From NCBI GenBank assembly GCA_937910265.1, contig CALEPD010000306.1:1-10788 (forward strand): a stretch of 10,788 bases of DNA, read 5' to 3'. The translations under genes were made by a program, and so were the position numbers. Shown one piece after another: positions 1-7,140 of the stretch. Under the pieces are notes generated by a model. It was not told the DNA's origin. It was given only the letters and a program-made list of their open reading frames with translations, and did no database searches. How positions within the stretch are numbered: position 1 is the stretch's first letter; each line of letters starts with the position of its first letter. Source of the stretch: an uncultured Bacteroidales bacterium (GTDB taxonomy: Bacteria; Bacteroidota; Bacteroidia; Bacteroidales; P3).

Positions 1-7
1 GCGGATG

Positions 8-38
8 CAAAGATACGACGTTTTTTCATTCCGGCAAA
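8..38 (-). promoter_or_regulatory. Bacteroidota-type promoter reading left out of the window
   Basis: On the minus strand there is an exact TAnnTTTG -7 element (TATCTTTG, 15 down to 8) and an exact TTTG -33 element (38 down to 35) separated by 19 bp, which fits the Bacteroidota primary sigma factor consensus. The DNA just upstream (41-67) is rich in A/T tracts. Transcription would begin about at the window's first bases and run out of it, so the gene served cannot be seen. It lies beyond the terminator of the polysaccharide operon, so it should start a separate transcript. Confidence 0.6.
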
Positions 39-247
39 ATTATTTTTCATTTTTTTTCAAAAAAACATCCAAACCGCTATTTTTCAGCACTAAAAAATTT
101 TCACACGAAGAATACAAAGTCAAAAAAAGCGTCCCATCTTGTCGTATGGGACGCTTTTGAGGGTAAAAATCAACTATTTTTTGACCACCAAGAATTGATT
201 ATTAAATTATAACGTTCAATACCAATATTTTATGTATACTATTGCTT
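39..247. other. Intergenic region downstream of the operon
   Basis: This stretch between the outgoing promoter and the last gene of the operon holds the terminator at 121-158 and is otherwise A/T-rich with no coding potential that I can support. Runs of T and A occur at 41-66 and 93-101. No RNA gene or repeat array is visible. Confidence 0.6.
121..158 (-). terminator. Rho-independent terminator of the polysaccharide operon
   Basis: A perfect 13-bp inverted repeat (125-137 paired with 146-158, core GCGTCCCAT / ATGGGACGC) encloses an 8-nt loop. Read on the minus strand the stem is followed by seven T residues (128 down to 122), the normal form of an intrinsic terminator. It lies about 90 nt past the stop codon of the final dehydratase gene. 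On the plus strand only four T follow the stem, so leftward termination is the main function, with weak bidirectional action possible. Confidence 0.9.
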
Positions 248-2155
248 TTATTTATCCAAATCGCAATATATACTATTATTACTGATGAATTCCGGCACAA
301 TGGATTTCATCATGGCGACCAACTTCATATCGTCGAGTGTGGACATCATATTCCATAGTTCGATGTATTTTTCGTTCACCTCATCCTGGGGGTAGGATCG
401 TACCTGTGCTCTCATGATTTTGGGGTGATATGTTGGAATTGTATTTTCTTTGGTGGCAAGAAGCTCTTCATAAAGTTTTTCTCCGGGACGGAGACCCACT
501 TCCTTAATTTCGATATTGTATAGACCCGAAAGAAGAATCATTTTCTTGGCCAAGTCATATATTCTAACAGGTTCGCCCATGTCGAAAACAAAGATATCGC
601 CACCATCACCCATTGCACCTGCCTCGAGAACAAGGTTACATGCTTCGGGAATAGTCATGAAATAACGGATGATATCCTTATGGGTAACTGTGAGAGGACC
701 GCCTGCGGCAAGTTGTTTTTTGAAGAGAGGGACAACACTGCCGTTAGACCCTAATACATTTCCGAAGCGGGTGGTCACGAAACGGGTGGTCTCGGATTGA
801 CGGCTTTGGATATAGATTTCGGCCAAACGCTTTGATGCTCCCATTACATTGGTTGGGTTGACAGCCTTGTCGGTTGAAACCATGACAAATTTGGTTGCCT
901 GATATTTTATTGCAAGGTCGGCAAGTGTTTTTGTTCCGAAGACATTGACAAAAAGTGCCTCGTAGGGATTCTCCTCCATGAAAGGAACGTGCTTATAGGC
1001 CGCTGCGTGGTAGACCAATTGTGGTTTGTGTGTGCTGAATACCTCCTCCATGCGAGCCGCATCCTTAACATTTGCAATAACGAACTCCATTTTGTCGGTC
1101 CACTTGCAGAAGGGCTCGTTGTTGAGAAGCTCAAACTGCAAATCGTACATAGGAGACTCTGCCTGGTCGAGCATAATAATCTTCTTCGGATGATACTGAA
1201 CCATCTGGCGACAGATCTCACTGCCGATGCTTCCGGCAGCGCCTGTAATAAGAACTGTTTTATCGAAAACTTCGCGGACAATGTTTTCGTTGTCGAGCTT
1301 AATGGATTCGCGCTCGAGCAAATCCTCGATTTTGATGTCGCGAATTTGGTTGGCGCTAAACGAGCCGTGGAACCATGTATTAATATGAGGGACTGTTCTG
1401 ACTCTCAGTCCGAGGTCAAGACCTTTATTAATAATTTCCTGTTTTCGGGCGACGGAAAGCATTGGAATGGCGATGATGAGATAATCGATGCGTTTAATCA
1501 CCGTATATTCGCTGGTGAGCACATCGCTGGGTTTCCTCACTCTTACGCCATTCAGCACTTGATTGCACTTGGACGAATCGTCATCGACAAAAGCAGACAC
1601 GATGTATTCGTACTGCGAGTCCTGCATCAATGCATTCTGGGCGATGACCGCAGCCGCACCTGCTCCATAAATAACGACACGACGGGTCGGACGGTGTTTT
1701 CTTACATAATCGTTATACAGGCGCTGCACCATCAGACGCGAACCTATCATGAGCATGGCCAACGACATGTAAGTCATCAGCACTTCGGAATAGGACATGA
1801 TGTAACGCCTGTCGAAAAAGTTGAATATATTATTAAAATAGTTTATGACTGACCAAAGAGCCGTGGGAAGAATACATGCAAGAAATATTTTGACAATGTC
1901 GTTCAATCCTGAGTGACGCACAATACTCCTATAAGTACCAAATATCTGGAAAGCAATCAACGTGGAAATCATCATGAGAAGAAACTTGACCAACAGATTG
2001 ACTGGATGCAACATGTCTTCGCTGGAATGTCGGAAAAGCTCAGTAACAGAGAAAGCAACTACTGCCAGACAAATATCCATAAGCAGAATGACCCACTTAG
2101 GGATTGTTGTACGTCGATATCGGGCTATTGCACGATTAATAAGACCCATTTTCAT
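248..2155 (-). CDS. Membrane-anchored UDP-GlcNAc 4,6-dehydratase, WbpM/CapD/WlbL type
   Basis: This 635-residue protein belongs to the large nucleoside-diphosphate-sugar epimerase/dehydratase family of WbpM, PglF and CapD. By family, it converts UDP-GlcNAc to UDP-2-acetamido-2,6-dideoxy-xylo-hexos-4-ulose, the precursor of QuiNAc, FucNAc or bacillosamine-type sugars. The N-terminal third holds about four hydrophobic segments (roughly 20-40, 54-72, 88-105, 122-142), placing it in the inner membrane. A first Rossmann motif GAGAAA lies at 164-169 and the catalytic SDR domain starts with TGAAGSIGSE at 304-313. The active-site stretch STDKAVNPTNVMGASK at 427-442 has Met where short SDRs have Tyr, giving the Ser427/Met438/Lys442 triad typical of this family. 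The usual length is 600-670, so it looks complete. Met1 is used; Met3 is an alternative start. It is the last gene of the operon, 17 nt after the broken aminotransferase gene. Which final sugar is made cannot be read from the sequence. Confidence 0.92.
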   Translation of the reverse strand: MKMGLINRAIARYRRTTIPKWVILLMDICLAVVAFSVTELFRHSSEDMLHPVNLLVKFLLMMISTLIAFQIFGTYRSIVRHSGLNDIVKIFLACILPTALWSVINYFNNIFNFFDRRYIMSYSEVLMTYMSLAMLMIGSRLMVQRLYNDYVRKHRPTRRVVIYGAGAAAVIAQNALMQDSQYEYIVSAFVDDDSSKCNQVLNGVRVRKPSDVLTSEYTVIKRIDYLIIAIPMLSVARKQEIINKGLDLGLRVRTVPHINTWFHGSFSANQIRDIKIEDLLERESIKLDNENIVREVFDKTVLITGAAGSIGSEICRQMVQYHPKKIIMLDQAESPMYDLQFELLNNEPFCKWTDKMEFVIANVKDAARMEEVFSTHKPQLVYHAAAYKHVPFMEENPYEALFVNVFGTKTLADLAIKYQATKFVMVSTDKAVNPTNVMGASKRLAEIYIQSRQSETTRFVTTRFGNVLGSNGSVVPLFKKQLAAGGPLTVTHKDIIRYFMTIPEACNLVLEAGAMGDGGDIFVFDMGEPVRIYDLAKKMILLSGLYNIEIKEVGLRPGEKLYEELLATKENTIPTYHPKIMRAQVRSYPQDEVNEKYIELWNMMSTLDDMKLVAMMKSIVPEFISNNSIYCDLDK

Positions 2156-2172
2156 ATTTACACTTTTTTTTA

Positions 2173-3301
2173 TTACGGTTGGATAATTTCGCGAAGTGCT
2201 TCGGCAACAAAATCGACATCACTGCTATTGAGATATGGATGCATCGGCAAAGCAAGCACCGTTTCGACCAATTGAGAAGTCACAGGACATGCGTCGTCGG
2301 CAATGTGCAGATGCCGGAACGCTCCTTGCTGATGCATGGGCCTTGGATAATATACCATGGTAGGTATACCTTTACTGCTGAGGGCGGACCGGACCAAGGC
2401 ACGTTGGTCGGCACTTTTCAATTGTATTGTATATTGCGCCCATGATGACTGAAAGCCCTGCGGTATCAATGGGCATTGGACCAAATCTTTTAAACGAGAT
2501 GTATATTTGTCTGCGATTTCATTGACCGCATGTAATTCATATTGCCGGAAAGCATCCAGTTTCACCAACAGGACCGCTGCCTGAATCGTATCAAGACGGC
2601 TGTTGAAACCGATGCGGACATTATCGTATTTATCGGTGCCTTTGCCGTGCACACGCAAAGAACGGGCCAGGTCAGCCCAATCGGGATTGTTTGTAAACAG
2701 CGCGCCCCCATCGCCATAGCATCCAAGGGGTTTGGCGGGAAAAAATGACGTGGTTGAGATGTCGCCAAACGAGCAAGCGCGCTTTCCTGAGACAGAGCCA
2801 CCGAATCCCTGTGCTGCATCTTCGAGAATCAATAAGTCATGTCGGTCTGCGACTTTTCTTAACGCCTGATAATCGGCAGGTAGCCCAAACAAGTCGACGG
2901 AGACGACCGCTTACGGAGTCAGATGTCCCTCACGACACTTGATTGATTTTGGATTCCAAATCATCGGCTGAGATGTTGAATGTGTCGCTGTGAACATCGA
3001 CAAAAACAGGTGTAGCACCCACAGCTGCAATAACTTCAGCCGATGCAAAAAAGGTAAAGTCCGGAACAAAGACGGCATCGCCCGGTCCCAGATTCCATAT
3101 TTCAAGAGCCAACCGAAGTGCATCTGTTCCGTTGGCACAAGTGATACAATATTTGGCACCCACATAGTCGGCCAACTGAGTCTCGAGCTGCAACACCTGA
3201 GGTCCCATGATAAAAGAGCCCGACGCAATGGCAGAAGCCACCGCTTCATCGATGCGGTCTTTTAGATGAGCATATTGTAGTTTCAGGTCTCTAAACTCCA
3301 T
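2173..3301 (-). pseudogene. wlbC: Broken wlbC/wbpE-like sugar aminotransferase (PLP-dependent, DegT/DnrJ/EryC1)
   Basis: Two pieces together match a full DegT/DnrJ/EryC1 aminotransferase of about 375 residues. WlbC/WbpE uses glutamate to aminate the 3-keto group of UDP-2-acetamido-3-keto-glucuronic acid, taking the product of the dehydrogenase encoded two genes upstream. The first piece (3301-2930, 123 residues) begins MEFRDLKLQY and carries NGTDAL at 57-62. The second piece (open from 2910 to 2173) carries FGLPADY, EDAAQGFG, and SFFPAKPLG with the PLP-binding lysine (codon 2733-2731), and runs to a normal C terminus. They are joined by a third-frame segment reading REGHLTP. The reading frame changes after codon 2938-2936 (net +1 or -2) and an in-frame TAA sits at 2913-2911 where the family usually has Lys or Arg after Pro. 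No single-frame product can contain both the substrate and PLP-lysine regions. Either the gene is dead or the bases are wrong. The TTG at 2892 is only an internal Leu codon, not a credible start. Confidence 0.85.
2911..2936 (-). other. Lesion cluster in the aminotransferase gene: frameshift plus nonsense codon
   Basis: Upstream of about 2936 the minus strand reads in the first frame (…INQV, then S and TGA at 2932-2930). From 2934 another frame reads REGHLTP, stops at TAA (2913-2911), and then continues in that same frame as AVVSVDLFG. Restoring the family reading needs one base removed or two added near 2935, and a separate base change at the TAA, for example to AAA. Confidence 0.85.
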
Positions 3302-3320
3302 TGTTTCAAATATGTAATGA

Positions 3321-3887
3321 TTATGTATTTTGAATCAACGTATCATTGTCCAACATGCTGTATGTTCTGCCACATTGACAAGACATCGTGTCGTCCAATC
3401 GTTTGCCACATTCGCAGACCCAGCCCACTCGTCTTGCAGGAACACCCATCATCAGAGCATAGTCTGGCACATCGGATGTGACGACTGCTCCCGCAGCCAC
3501 CAATGCAGACTTTCCCACAGTATGGCCGCATACAACAGTAGCGTTCGCTCCCAACGAAGCGCCTGCCTTGATTTTTGTTTTTGCATAAACACCATGTACA
3601 GGGAAATGTGCACGAGGTGTAGAGACATTGGTAAACACGCAACTTGGACCGCAGAACACATTATCCTCCAACTCAACACCTTCATATACCGAAACATTGT
3701 TCTGGATACGGACACCGTTACCAATGGAGACATTGTTGCCTATATTTACATTTTGCCCCAAGGAACAGTTTGCACCGATGACAGCACCCTTTTGGACATG
3801 ACAAAAATGCCATATCTTGGTACCTTTACCAATGGTTACATCGTCGTCGACATAACTACTTTCGTGGACAAAAAAATCGTTTACCAT
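3321..3887 (-). CDS. wlbB: WlbB/WbpD-like UDP-sugar N-acetyltransferase (left-handed beta-helix)
   Basis: This 188-residue protein is a hexapeptide-repeat acyltransferase. In the WlbB/WbpD family the enzyme moves acetyl from acetyl-CoA to the 3-amino group of UDP-2-acetamido-3-amino-glucuronic acid, making UDP-GlcNAc(3NAc)A in the cytoplasm, normally as a trimer. Imperfect [LIV]-G-x(4) repeats run from about 13 to 75 (TIGKGTKIW, NIGNNVSIGNGVRIQNN) and resume at 107-150, interrupted by the FTNVSTPRAHFP loop at 85-96 typical of the family. The end differs from a plain helix: C158, C160, C170 and C172 form a CxC-x9-CxC pattern that could bind a metal. The start ATG overlaps the stop of wlbA by 7 nt, suggesting translational coupling. 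The gene is intact although its substrate-producing aminotransferase, 19 nt downstream, is broken. Confidence 0.88.
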   Translation of the reverse strand: MVNDFFVHESSYVDDDVTIGKGTKIWHFCHVQKGAVIGANCSLGQNVNIGNNVSIGNGVRIQNNVSVYEGVELEDNVFCGPSCVFTNVSTPRAHFPVHGVYAKTKIKAGASLGANATVVCGHTVGKSALVAAGAVVTSDVPDYALMMGVPARRVGWVCECGKRLDDTMSCQCGRTYSMLDNDTLIQNT

Positions 3888-4846
3888 CCGAATGGGTGTT
3901 GGTTTAGTGGATATTTTGCAAATGGGTGATAGTCGCCGGACAACCCTATAGGCTGTGCATTGCGTATGTCATAGACAGTCTGAATGCAGTTGCGGGCTTC
4001 AGTTATACGGAAGCCGCGTCCTGCCAGGACTTCCTCATAGCTTCTGGTATGCAACTCAGTGAATCCGTCGCTGAATTCAAATTCAGCACCGTCGACCAAA
4101 ATGGTGCGGTAGGTACGTTTACCCTCAGCTTTGCAAGCCGCAGGGATGTGATCGTAATTAATACTTAAAAAATATCTCACTCTGGCACGTTCCAATTCAA
4201 GGAAGCCAGCAACACGGTCGTGAGAGGAAACATGCACAACATTTTTAGCGACAGGACCGAAAATCCAACATAGCATGTCGTAAAAATGCACTCCGATATT
4301 TGTTGCTATACCACCACTTTTGTGGACATCGCCTTTCCACGAAGCATAATACCAATTGCCACGGGAGGTGATGTAAGTGAGGTCGACATCATATTTTTTG
4401 TCGTTGGGGCCCTCGAGGACCTTTTTCCGCAAGCTGGACACTGCATTGTGTAAACGCAGCTGAAATATGGTATAGGCACGACGGCCCGTCTCTGCTTCTA
4501 CCTTTTCAATTGCATCGATATTCCACGGACTCAAAACAATTGGTTTCTCGCAAATAACATCCGTTCCAAGACGCAACCCGTAACGGACATGGGCATCGTG
4601 AAGATAATTGGGTGTACAGATTGATACATAATCAATAGGCACACCTTTTTCTTTCATGCGGTTGTTATGGCGGTCGAACAATTCCTGTTCTGTAAAAAAG
4701 GCTGCATCAGGGAAATAACTATCCATGACACCGACACTATCGCATTTGTCGTAAGCAGACAAAAGATTGTTGCCAGTGTCCTTGATGGCTTTAAGATGAC
4801 GCGGTGCCACAAATCCTCCGACACCGATAATCGAAAAATTCTTCAT
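3881..4846 (-). CDS. wlbA: WlbA/WbpB-like UDP-GlcNAcA 3-dehydrogenase (Gfo/Idh/MocA)
   Basis: This 321-residue oxidoreductase closely resembles Bordetella-type WlbA across its length. The family oxidises C3 of UDP-N-acetylglucosaminuronic acid with tightly held NAD, giving the 3-keto sugar for the WlbC aminotransferase. The Rossmann start is IIGVGGFVAPRHLKAI (6-21), followed by VSICTPNYLH (74-83) and the hallmark EKP at 100-102, with Lys101 the expected catalytic or NAD-contacting lysine. The C-terminal domain carries TYITSRGNWY (157-166) and GGIATNIGVHFYD (178-190), both strongly characteristic of WlbA. Length fits (about 310-350). It starts 8 nt after rfbD and overlaps wlbB by 7 nt. The gene making its substrate, a UDP-GlcNAc 6-dehydrogenase (WbpA), is not in this window. 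Confidence 0.92.
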   Translation of the reverse strand: MKNFSIIGVGGFVAPRHLKAIKDTGNNLLSAYDKCDSVGVMDSYFPDAAFFTEQELFDRHNNRMKEKGVPIDYVSICTPNYLHDAHVRYGLRLGTDVICEKPIVLSPWNIDAIEKVEAETGRRAYTIFQLRLHNAVSSLRKKVLEGPNDKKYDVDLTYITSRGNWYYASWKGDVHKSGGIATNIGVHFYDMLCWIFGPVAKNVVHVSSHDRVAGFLELERARVRYFLSINYDHIPAACKAEGKRTYRTILVDGAEFEFSDGFTELHTRSYEEVLAGRGFRITEARNCIQTVYDIRNAQPIGLSGDYHPFAKYPLNQHPFGW

Positions 4847-4854
4847 ATCGAAAT

Positions 4855-5718
4855 CTAATTCAATAAATTATTCAAACAAACCGTCAAGCTATCCGTCCAA
4901 TATGGGATTGTTACACCGAAAACACTTTTGGCTTTCGATTTATCCAAGACGGAATAACTCGGTCTAACAACTTTACTTGGAAATTCATGGCTGTGGCAAG
5001 GGGCAATTGCACAGTGGTCGTGTTTAGCCTGACGCGCAATCTCCTTTGCAAAATCGAACCAACTGCATACACCTTCATTACTAAAATGATATGTTCCAAA
5101 CTTATCGGAAAGATGGTTGTCGTCAAGGACAGCAAGTATAAATTGCGCCAAATCGCCGGCATAAGTAGGGGTTCCCACCTGATCGAAAACGACATTCAAC
5201 GAAGGCTTGGTTTCAGTAAGAGAGAGCATGGTTTTCACGAAGTTTTTACCATACTCGCTGTAAAGCCACGAGGTTCTGATAATAACGTAATTACATCCAG
5301 AATTCACAACAGCCCTTTCCCCTGCCAATTTTGTGGCGCCGTAAACACCTGTGGGATTGGTCGGCTGGCACTCATCACATGGGGTATTGTTCATATTGCC
5401 ACCAAACACATAGTCGGTAGAGATATGGATCAACAATCCCTGCACTTGTTTCATGGCATCGGCCAAAAAAGCAACTGCTTTGTGATTGATATTGTCGGCT
5501 GACACCACATTGTCTTCAGCCGCATCAACATTGGTAAAGGCAGCACAGTTCACAACAGCCTGGATAGCATGACGAGTGACATATTCACTGATAGCCCTGC
5601 TGTTGGTAATATCCAAATCATCCACGTCCGTAAAAAAGAACCGGTGTGAAGATTGTCCGGCAGCCAAGCGTATGTGAGTACCCAACTGCCCTGCAGAACC
5701 TGTTACCAATACATTCAT
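4855..5718 (-). CDS. rfbD: dTDP-4-dehydrorhamnose reductase RfbD/RmlD
   Basis: This 287-residue short-chain dehydrogenase catalyses the last step of dTDP-L-rhamnose synthesis, reducing dTDP-4-keto-L-rhamnose with NAD(P)H in the cytoplasm. The nucleotide-binding motif is TGSAGQLG (6-13). The catalytic elements are STDYVF (100-105) and YGATK (126-130), giving Thr101, Tyr126 and Lys130. Also visible are NCAAFTNVDAAE (57-68) and RTSWLY, both typical of RmlD. The length is normal for the family (about 280-300). Its ATG overlaps the rfbC stop in an ATGA arrangement (5718-5715), so translation is probably coupled. It follows rfbA and rfbC in the usual A-C-D order, but the gene after it is wlbA, where rfbB is often found. 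Confidence 0.95.
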   Translation of the reverse strand: MNVLVTGSAGQLGTHIRLAAGQSSHRFFFTDVDDLDITNSRAISEYVTRHAIQAVVNCAAFTNVDAAEDNVVSADNINHKAVAFLADAMKQVQGLLIHISTDYVFGGNMNNTPCDECQPTNPTGVYGATKLAGERAVVNSGCNYVIIRTSWLYSEYGKNFVKTMLSLTETKPSLNVVFDQVGTPTYAGDLAQFILAVLDDNHLSDKFGTYHFSNEGVCSWFDFAKEIARQAKHDHCAIAPCHSHEFPSKVVRPSYSVLDKSKAKSVFGVTIPYWTDSLTVCLNNLLN

Positions 5719-6251
5719 ACAAATGGTGTTATAAAGTTGGCGAAGGCAGGATGTGCCTTATCTTTTTCAGAAAGGATAACTTTTTCTGCCGGTATTTTCC
5801 AATCGATGTTCAAATCTTGGTCTTCCGATTGAGCATTATAAAAGTTATCGCACTTATATTGGAATACGACCTCATCGCTCAACACCGAAAAACCGTGAGC
5901 GAAACCTCTCGGAATAAAGAATTGCTGATGATTTTCGGCCGTCAATTCAACGGCATAATGTTGACCATAAGTAGCCGAATTGGCACGAAGGTCAACCGCG
6001 ACGTCGAGGACAGCCCCTTTCACAACGCGCACCAGCTTACTTTGAGCAAACGGCGGTTTTTGGAAATGCAGGCCACGGAGGACACCGTACTTCGATTTCG
6101 ATTCATTATCCTGCACAAAGGAGACGTCAATACCAGTACTCTCTTTAAACTTAAGTGCATTAAAACTCTCGAAAAAGTACCCCCGCTCGTCTTCAAAGAT
6201 ACGCGGTTTAATAATCAATAGACCGTCTATCGGTGTATGAATTACCTGCAT
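5715..6251 (-). CDS. rfbC: dTDP-4-dehydrorhamnose 3,5-epimerase RfbC/RmlC
   Basis: This 178-residue cupin-fold enzyme epimerises C3 and C5 of dTDP-4-keto-6-deoxy-glucose, the third step of dTDP-L-rhamnose synthesis. Family motifs are in the expected order: the F-E-D-E-R-G-Y-F-F-E stretch at 19-28, QDNESKSKYGVLRGLHFQ starting at 47 with His62 as the catalytic base, VVKGAVLDVAVDLR (76-89), IPRGFAHGF (113-121), and Tyr132 in the QYKCDNFY motif (131-138) near the position of the active-site acid. Length is normal (about 180). It begins 4 nt after the rfbA stop and overlaps rfbD by 4 nt. Nothing is missing that would make it inactive. Confidence 0.96.
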   Translation of the reverse strand: MQVIHTPIDGLLIIKPRIFEDERGYFFESFNALKFKESTGIDVSFVQDNESKSKYGVLRGLHFQKPPFAQSKLVRVVKGAVLDVAVDLRANSATYGQHYAVELTAENHQQFFIPRGFAHGFSVLSDEVVFQYKCDNFYNAQSEDQDLNIDWKIPAEKVILSEKDKAHPAFANFITPFV

Positions 6252-6255
6252 AATT

Positions 6256-7134
6256 TCACTTGTCCTTAATTAAGTTCAACAAATATTGGCCATATTGATT
6301 CTTCGCCATAGGTTGGGCTATACGTTCAAGGTCGCTGTCAGATATCCATCCATTCTCATATGCGATTGACTCCAGGCATGCCACCTTAAGACCTTGTCGT
6401 TTTTCAATCACTTCGATAAAGGTCGAGGCCTCGGCCAAGGAGTCGTGCGTTCCGGTATCGAGCCATGCAAAACCGCGTCCGAGCAGCTGCACTTTCAGCT
6501 CACCATCGGCGAGAAACCTCTGGTTGACTGTAGTGATTTCCAATTCACCTCTTGCGGAAGGTTTAATGTTTTTAGCAACATTGACTACCTTGTTGGGATA
6601 AAAATAGAGACCTACCACAGCATAGTTGGATTTCGGTTCCTGTGGTTTTTCCTCTATCGACAAAACATTTCCGTCGGAATCGAATTCTGCCACGCCATAA
6701 CGCTGAGGGTCAGCCACCCAATAACCGAAAACGGTGGCCTTGTTTTCGATTTCAGCAGTATGGACGGCATCGACAAGCAGTTTCCGGAATCCGTTACCGT
6801 GAAAAATATTATCACCTAAAACCAAACAGGCGGAATCGTCACCGATAAATTCTTCTCCAATGATGAATGCCTGAGCAAGTCCGTCGGGTGAAGGTTGTTC
6901 GGCATAGGACAGATTGATTCCGTAATCAGACCCGTCACCCAACAAACGTTTGAATCCTGGCAAATCATGCGGCGTGGAAATTACAAGAATGTCGCGGATG
7001 CCGGCAAGCATCAATGCCGATATCGGATAATACACCATCGGTTTGTCGTAAATAGGCAAAAGCTGTTTACTAACACCTTTGGTTATGGGATATAATCTAG
7101 TGCCGGAGCCACCAGCAAGTACAATACCTTTCAT
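6256..7134 (-). CDS. rfbA: Glucose-1-phosphate thymidylyltransferase RfbA/RmlA
   Basis: This 292-residue nucleotidyltransferase joins dTTP and glucose-1-phosphate to give dTDP-glucose, the first step of dTDP-L-rhamnose synthesis. The signature GGSGTRLYP (8-16) is followed by SKQLLPIYDKPM (22-33), including the Arg13 and Lys23 expected to contact the phosphates. LGDNIFHG (106-113) supplies a metal-binding Asp, and EKP lies in the middle of the protein. Length and motifs match RmlA rather than glucose-1-phosphate uridylyltransferase (GalU), which is shown by the STPHDLPGF and YAEQPSPDGLAQAF stretches. The start is 6 nt after the stop of the tyrosine kinase gene, indicating the same transcript. 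The family is usually feedback-inhibited by dTDP-rhamnose. Confidence 0.97.
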   Translation of the reverse strand: MKGIVLAGGSGTRLYPITKGVSKQLLPIYDKPMVYYPISALMLAGIRDILVISTPHDLPGFKRLLGDGSDYGINLSYAEQPSPDGLAQAFIIGEEFIGDDSACLVLGDNIFHGNGFRKLLVDAVHTAEIENKATVFGYWVADPQRYGVAEFDSDGNVLSIEEKPQEPKSNYAVVGLYFYPNKVVNVAKNIKPSARGELEITTVNQRFLADGELKVQLLGRGFAWLDTGTHDSLAEASTFIEVIEKRQGLKVACLESIAYENGWISDSDLERIAQPMAKNQYGQYLLNLIKDK

Positions 7135-7140
7135 AATACA

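Noticed and set aside
989..1852. A 287-codon open frame on the plus strand, antisense to the WbpM-type dehydratase
   Set aside because: It lies wholly within a gene whose family motifs are intact in the opposite strand, its translation shows no family I recognise, and it is best explained as a codon-bias shadow.
2892..2935. Programmed ribosomal frameshift in the aminotransferase gene
   Set aside because: No slippery run precedes the frame change, and after shifting the ribosome would still meet the TAA at 2913-2911.
2911..3249. A 112-codon minus-strand open frame overlapping the aminotransferase in another frame
   Set aside because: Only its last few residues (REGHLTP) are meaningful, as the bridge between the two halves of the broken aminotransferase; the rest is out of frame with it.
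5646..6221. A 191-codon plus-strand open frame antisense to rfbC
   Set aside because: The minus strand encodes a complete RfbC with all active-site motifs here; the antisense reading has no recognisable domain or promoter.
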